64,000 nucleotides of DNA from Owenia fusiformis (lineage: Eukaryota; Annelida; Polychaeta; Sabellida; Oweniidae): the NCBI GenBank assembly GCA_903813345.2, contig CAIIXF020000012.1, positions 15,618,020 to 15,682,019 on the forward strand, in the 5' to 3' direction. Position 1 is the stretch's first letter; each line of letters opens with the position of its first letter. Both the position numbers and the translations under genes were made by a program. The notes beneath the pieces are model-generated. The model searched no databases. It was not told the DNA's origin and was given only the letters and a program-made list of their open reading frames with translations. Of the stretch, positions 59,601 to 64,000 are shown piece after piece.

Positions 59601-61337
59601 GGTGCACGAATCCATGTCTGTGACAATGAGCAACAGCGGAGGCGAGTTGCATGAAGTACTTCTTTGAAGTCGCCTCTCCAAGTCCCTTAAATGGTCCTTC
59701 TGCTGACACGGCATTGATGTTCGTCAGAAGATCACCACCGTCGCATCTTTCTAACACCATGTACATGAAACTGGGAGTCTCGAAACAATCATACATTCTC
59801 ACCTACGTAAGATAACAAATACACAGGTGAATACATGTAGAGACTATCAAAAATGTTTTTATTTAAATCTAGTTATAAATCTCTTTCATGTCTTTTATGT
59901 TATATTAAAATGCATGGATTGATAGGACATGGTGCAAGCTATTGAAATGAAACACTTGTCCGTCCGTTTGTCTGACAACGCATACGTGGCTCATTTGCAA
60001 TCCTCAAGAGAATCCAAATGATGTTACCATTTTTCTATATAGTCTTCAATTATCCCAGAAGTCGAGTCTCAAAAGCTCGCCTTGTTTCAAAATAGCGGCC
60101 ATTTTGTTGCCGAAAATCAGATTTTCAGCGCTTTCACCATGTGACCATTCTGACATGTAAAATCGGAAAAACTGGTCAAACTTTGTTACAATATAATATG
60201 CTGAAAGCTTGCATAAAACAGGATTTGTATGAATTAAATAACACTGATGACACATTATATTTTAACAATATTAACATCAAGAAAGTGTCATCACAAAACA
60301 TTAGAGAGTCACTTGTTCTAAAAAGAACATGCAAAATCAAATATGATGGGATAAATATATCTGAAGGAATATGGAAATCCCTTTTTCATTGTACAAAAGA
60401 AGCATCACTGTTAGTTATACAATGGAAGATTTTCCATAACATATACCCTAATGGTGTTTATCTAAAAAAATGTAAAATAGAAACAAGTGATTTATGCAAA
60501 CAATGCAATGCAAGTCATGATAACTTACATTTTTTCGTTACTTGTCCCTCTATAAGTATTTTATGGCAAGGTAGCCAGTTGAACAATAACGAAAAGTTAG
60601 GACTGGCTGAAATGAAGCCAGAGTTATTTTACGAAACCCTTGTTATTAAGAAAACTATTCATGATTTCAAATATAAGAACTGTGAGGGAAATTTATTGTT
60701 TTTATATGAGAGCGAAAAAGCTCTTAGATTGTAAATATTATGTATTGTATATATGTTATTTGGAATAAAAAAAAAAAAAAAAAAAATGTGACCATTCTAC
60801 CCATGGTTTACATGATTGTGGTTTTAGTTTTTGAGTGAAACATCTCCTTACCATATTTTTATGCGGAGGAATCGACCGCATTGCATCTAGTTCACGTGAT
60901 AGGAATTTTATGTAATAATCTTTCGGGATGTCTCGCTTATTAACGATTTTGAGAGCTACCTGGAAGTAAAACTATGCTAATTATTCAAATATAAAATGAA
61001 AAAGGCTCGGAGAAAGTATTAGCATATGATCACTTTTATTTACTCGTAATGCCCAGATAAATAAGTATATATAAGTCACCGTAATTTTTCCGTCGATGGC
61101 AGTCCAATCGATGTCCTTGATCCGCCTTTTTCCACAATCAAGCACTTCTCCAAGTTTCACCTTGGCATACGCTCCTGTTCCAAGCACTGTTTTCAACAAT
61201 TTATAACCTTTACACATACACTCTGCGGATTCTAATGCATTTTCATGGTCCAGTTGTGTTTCTTTTTGAAATGCCGCTAGTGTTAGCATTGCCCTTCTTG
61301 TAGTCGAGGAATTTGGCCTCCTCGTTCTTGTTGCCAT
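56663..61337 (-). CDS. TSSK-like serine/threonine protein kinase with long basic tail
   Basis: Eight exons, in phase: 61080-61337, 60852-60959, 59600-59802, 59228-59283, 58696-58855, 58113-58234, 57661-57800, 56663-57454, giving 612 aa if the last exon runs to its stop. Kinase landmarks: glycine loop LGTGAYAKV (52-60), VALK with Lys-90, HRDLKCEN (Asp-191, Asn-196), DFG (209-211), activation segment [14 protein letters not shown] (CPE in place of APE), [20 protein letters not shown], and subdomain [34 protein letters not shown] and the PFDD block place it near the testis-specific TSSK branch of the CAMK group. TSSKs act in late spermatogenesis in vertebrates; a germline role here is inference. 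Unusual points: an insert between the glycine loop and VALK ([18 protein letters not shown]), and a tail of more than 250 residues rich in Lys, Ser and Pro, absent from TSSKs I know. The donor after exon 6 (GTATTA) is weak but the phase fits. Confidence 0.88.
58930..59115. repeat. ~31-bp tandem repeat, six diverged copies
   Basis: Units read 'aatcatgtgtcttggcaatg' then 'gtcagaataaa', in intron 4 of the TSSK-like gene. Confidence 0.88.
60152..60785 (+). mobile_element. 5'-truncated LINE insertion with poly(A) and target duplication
   Basis: The insert is flanked by the 13-bp direct repeat 'atgtgaccattct' (60139-60151 and 60786-60798) and ends in about 19 A after GGAATAAA. Its open frame (to the TAA at 60732-60734) encodes the C-terminal reverse-transcriptase region: [19 protein letters not shown], then [19 protein letters not shown] (the zinc knuckle) and ILWQ. 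The frame is unbroken, so this is a recent insertion by target-primed reverse transcription. It lies in intron 2 of the TSSK-like gene on the opposite strand, inside an older repeat related to 55003-55830. Confidence 0.92.
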
Positions 61338-61973
61338 TTTAGGAACATATGTGGTATCCCAAGTAATTTAGAGAATGAACACTTATATCATTACCCAAAA
61401 ACAACAAATATACCTGTACGCCCGGGTTTCTTTGGAGACCCAGTTCATGTTAAAAATTGTGTGACATCATGAATGATCGTCATACTAATTAGTAATATTT
61501 TAGTAAACTACATCCCCATGCTTTGTATGACGTCACACATGCCAGCTAAAGCATGGCATGTCAACCTTTGCCCGATGGAAAACAAACATAAAGGTACCGA
61601 TTTCAATAATTCAAGCTTTTGAGGTTAATAAAAGCAACCGACCCATTTTGTTTTAAGATCAGTTTTCCATGCTGATAAAGATGTCAAAAATATCAGAGAA
61701 GCCATTCTTCCTTGTAGAGTGCACAAGAAACGGTGTATAAAGAACTAAAATCGTTTATTTACATATATTCATAACTCAATCAGTCCAAGAGCATGTGTAG
61801 ATTTATATTTTCATTGTGAAATGGTTGAAAATCACTTCTAAAACGAAAGAATCGATATATTCGACTTGGAAAATATGTTTAAACCCAAAATATCTAAAGA
61901 ATATGATTTAAGGGTAATATCTCGAACAATCGTATTTTACCAATGGCAATGCCAAATTAACGTCTCTCATTAT
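61338..61973. other. Spacer between TRAF gene end and TSSK-like start
   Basis: 636 bp between the stop of the TRAF gene and the start of the TSSK-like gene, both on the minus strand. No further feature is recognised apart from a 'atgacgtcacac' word near 61518. Confidence 0.5.
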
Positions 61974-64000
61974 CTAAATGTCTTTTAGATCCTCGACATC
62001 AAGTTCACACTTGATAAACATAACGTCGTCTCTAACATAACAAGCTTCTTTATCTTCCAATGCAGACTGAGTACAGAACTTCATGATACCAAAACTGGCG
62101 TTTCGTTGCGTTTTAGGACGTCCCAGAAACACGCTGTTTTGTTCAACACCAGTGTTTGGTTTCACTGAGTGTACGATGTTCTTCCGTTTCGTTATATCGG
62201 GATTTTGATCAAACATTGTGAATGTCACACGTGCTGAGAATGGCCAGGGAAGGAGGCTATCATAATCTCCCTTGCAGATACACAGAAAAACAGACATATA
62301 TTCCCCAACGCCTGAAGGTAAGAGATAAGAGATTCATGGAATTAAAGAATATGGGGGAGAGAGTGCATCCCTGGATTGGACCAGTCCATGTTTTTAAGTG
62401 CACAGATCAACATCATTATAAAATTGATGCTATTATAATATGCAATAGATACTTTCAAAATGAACTGTTATTTACGATTCACAAAATAATCAACTGCTTC
62501 ATAAATCTTTGTATACACTTTCAAACGCTTCTTGAAAATCTATAAAATATCTGACAGATCTATTTTTAGTTAATGACCCTTAATACGTCATATACTGCCT
62601 ATCTAGAATTTATGTTTATTTTAAAGGAGGCTGCCTTTATCTATTTAGGCAGTTTGAAGTGTAGACTTACAATCGCCTTCACCATCCAAACACACTTGCA
62701 TCATCATTTTGTAACCAAATTCACCCGTGAAAAAGAACGGACTAAATAGAGTTTTCTGCTGGCCATTTTTCGCCATATCACGTTTTTTCTCGTAATCATC
62801 CAACTTCCATATAAGGTGGGCCACTCCTCCTCCCCCAGCTGCAGATATGCCACCTTCGCCGCTTGTAGTTTGCTTTGCCTGTTAGTCATAAGAACAAAAT
62901 TGACGATAATTATAATTAGAGGGAGTGGTTAAACGTATTTGGAAAGTTTTATACCAGTTATGATACTCAAAGTATGGGTTACTCTGAAGAGGAATATATG
63001 TATAATGTATTTTATCAGAAGCTTTTGAAGAGTTCGGAGAATAATATTCCGATGGTTACGATTGCAAAAATAATGTGTTTATCGTTATAGAGAAAATTTG
63101 CTCCAATCATTACAATCTTAGCACACGTCGAAATTGAAAATAATTAAAGGATTGGAATCGATATGGCGAACTGAATTCAACATGTTTTTTCTCTCAAACC
63201 AATTATTGAAAACACTCTGTAAAACACTGTCCTTTATGTAATGGTCACTGATTGACAACAATTTAAAGCAAAAATTATTTATAAATATTTTATATTATTG
63301 TTTTTGTGAACAATTTTTTAGTGCAATTGTTTTTGTTCCTTTCTACCAATTCTTGAGAATGAAATAGAAGATATTTTCGAACCTTGTTGGAACAAAATAG
63401 CATATACAACATTTTCTTAGACCTCTCGATATGATAGTTATACAAAGGAACGTTTTGTTCATTTAGCAAAAAGTATTCAAAAATCAAAACAAAAAAACAA
63501 AATAGATAAAAATTAAAGTAACCCTTTTATTTAATTAACAAGATACTTTTCTAAATAAACAAAACTTTCCTTTGTACAATTACAATATTGAGAGACCGAA
63601 ACACGTTTTGTATATGTCATTTTGTTCCAATGAGGTTCGGATAGATGTTCCATTTCAATCCAAACATATAATACCAAGACCAAAAGAAGTGTTTTAAGTG
63701 TTTTCTAAAAAAAAGTGTAGTTTTTTTCAAATTAAATTGTTACCATTATGATTCAAAAGATGATCATTAAATTGACGATGTGTAAAATTTTCAGAATTTT
63801 TTGACATCTGGTTTAAGTGAAACATGTGTTCAATTCAGTTCGCCATAACGATACCAATTCTTTAAATTAGATTGTTATTCATTTAATACCAACCGTGTAA
63901 TATGAGCACCATTAAGTATTTGTATACCTTTATCTGCAACACCTGGACCTGTTTGGCCTGCTTCTCCCGAATGTTCTCCTGTATGTTTATCAGTCGGGTT
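61974..64000 (-). CDS. TRAF-family protein, C-terminal part (partial)
   Basis: Three exons: 63928-64000 (cut by the window edge), 62671-62878 and 61974-62311, in phase. The first encodes a coiled-coil-like helix (RLINIQENIREKQAKQVQVL). The other two make a TRAF-C/MATH domain: GVAHLIWKLDDYEKKRD, LFSPFFFTGEFGYKM, EYMSVFLCICKGDYDSLLPW, WPFSARVTFTMFDQNPD, and YVRDDVMFIKCEL before the C-terminus DVEDLKDI. The order coiled coil then MATH, with SPFF-T-GYKM, GDYDSLLPWPF and DDV-FIK, is diagnostic for TRAF adaptors, which trimerise through the coiled coil and bind receptor tails in TNF/Toll-type signalling. The RING and zinc-finger part lies right of the window, so the subtype is open; the GFG-like FGIMKF and YVRDD blocks lean towards TRAF4/6. 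Confidence 0.92.

Overview
This is nuclear DNA of an animal. It is AT-rich, and every recognisable gene is split by GT-AG introns whose exons join in phase. The window is crowded with small inverted-repeat transposons, decayed mariner elements and fragments of a non-LTR retrotransposon. Gene content (CDC45, UFD1, a MIF-family tautomerase, a TSSK-like kinase, a TRAF protein, PISD) fits a bilaterian. The repeat style suggests a marine invertebrate; an echinoderm or hemichordate is plausible, but the sequence here does not prove it.

Layout, left to right. 1-8 kb: no coding sequence seen; old repeats and a mariner-like element (5424-6956). 8.0-10.0 kb: first two coding exons of phosphatidylserine decarboxylase (PISD, minus strand), with a three-copy tandem repeat in the intron. 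10.5-17.2 kb: transposon graveyard with two related CACTATCAATGG inverted-repeat elements, LINE 3' fragments and a tandem MITE pair. 17.2-19.5 kb: complete 3-exon MIF/D-dopachrome tautomerase gene (+). 21.4-30.8 kb: complete 15-exon CDC45 (-), 566 aa, with a 29-bp minisatellite of about 51 copies in one intron. 31.06-39.26 kb: complete 10-exon UFD1 (+), 308 aa. CDC45 and UFD1 are head to head with 262 bp between start codons, the same arrangement as in human 22q11.2. 41.0-43.4 kb: a 2-exon gene (-) for a 671-aa acidic protein I do not recognise. 44.4-51.3 kb: an 8-exon gene (+) for a single-pass membrane protein with two fibronectin type III domains. 52.2-54.4 kb: a small 3-exon Ser-rich gene (-), 116 aa. 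56.1-61.3 kb: a TSSK-like protein kinase (-) with an unusually long basic tail. 62.0 kb to the right edge: the 3' part of a TRAF-family gene (-).

The genes are ordinary housekeeping or signalling genes and do not form one pathway. CDC45 (replicative helicase) and UFD1 (Cdc48/p97 cofactor) share a compact divergent promoter with recognisable E2F-, CCAAT- and ETS-type sites. I did not find a convincing new multi-gene system. The best leads are the overlooked 116-aa gene, the 671-aa orphan, the conserved hairpin-forming triplicate in the PISD intron, the 15-bp repeat that includes the CDC45 stop codon, and several MITE families with clean target-site duplications.
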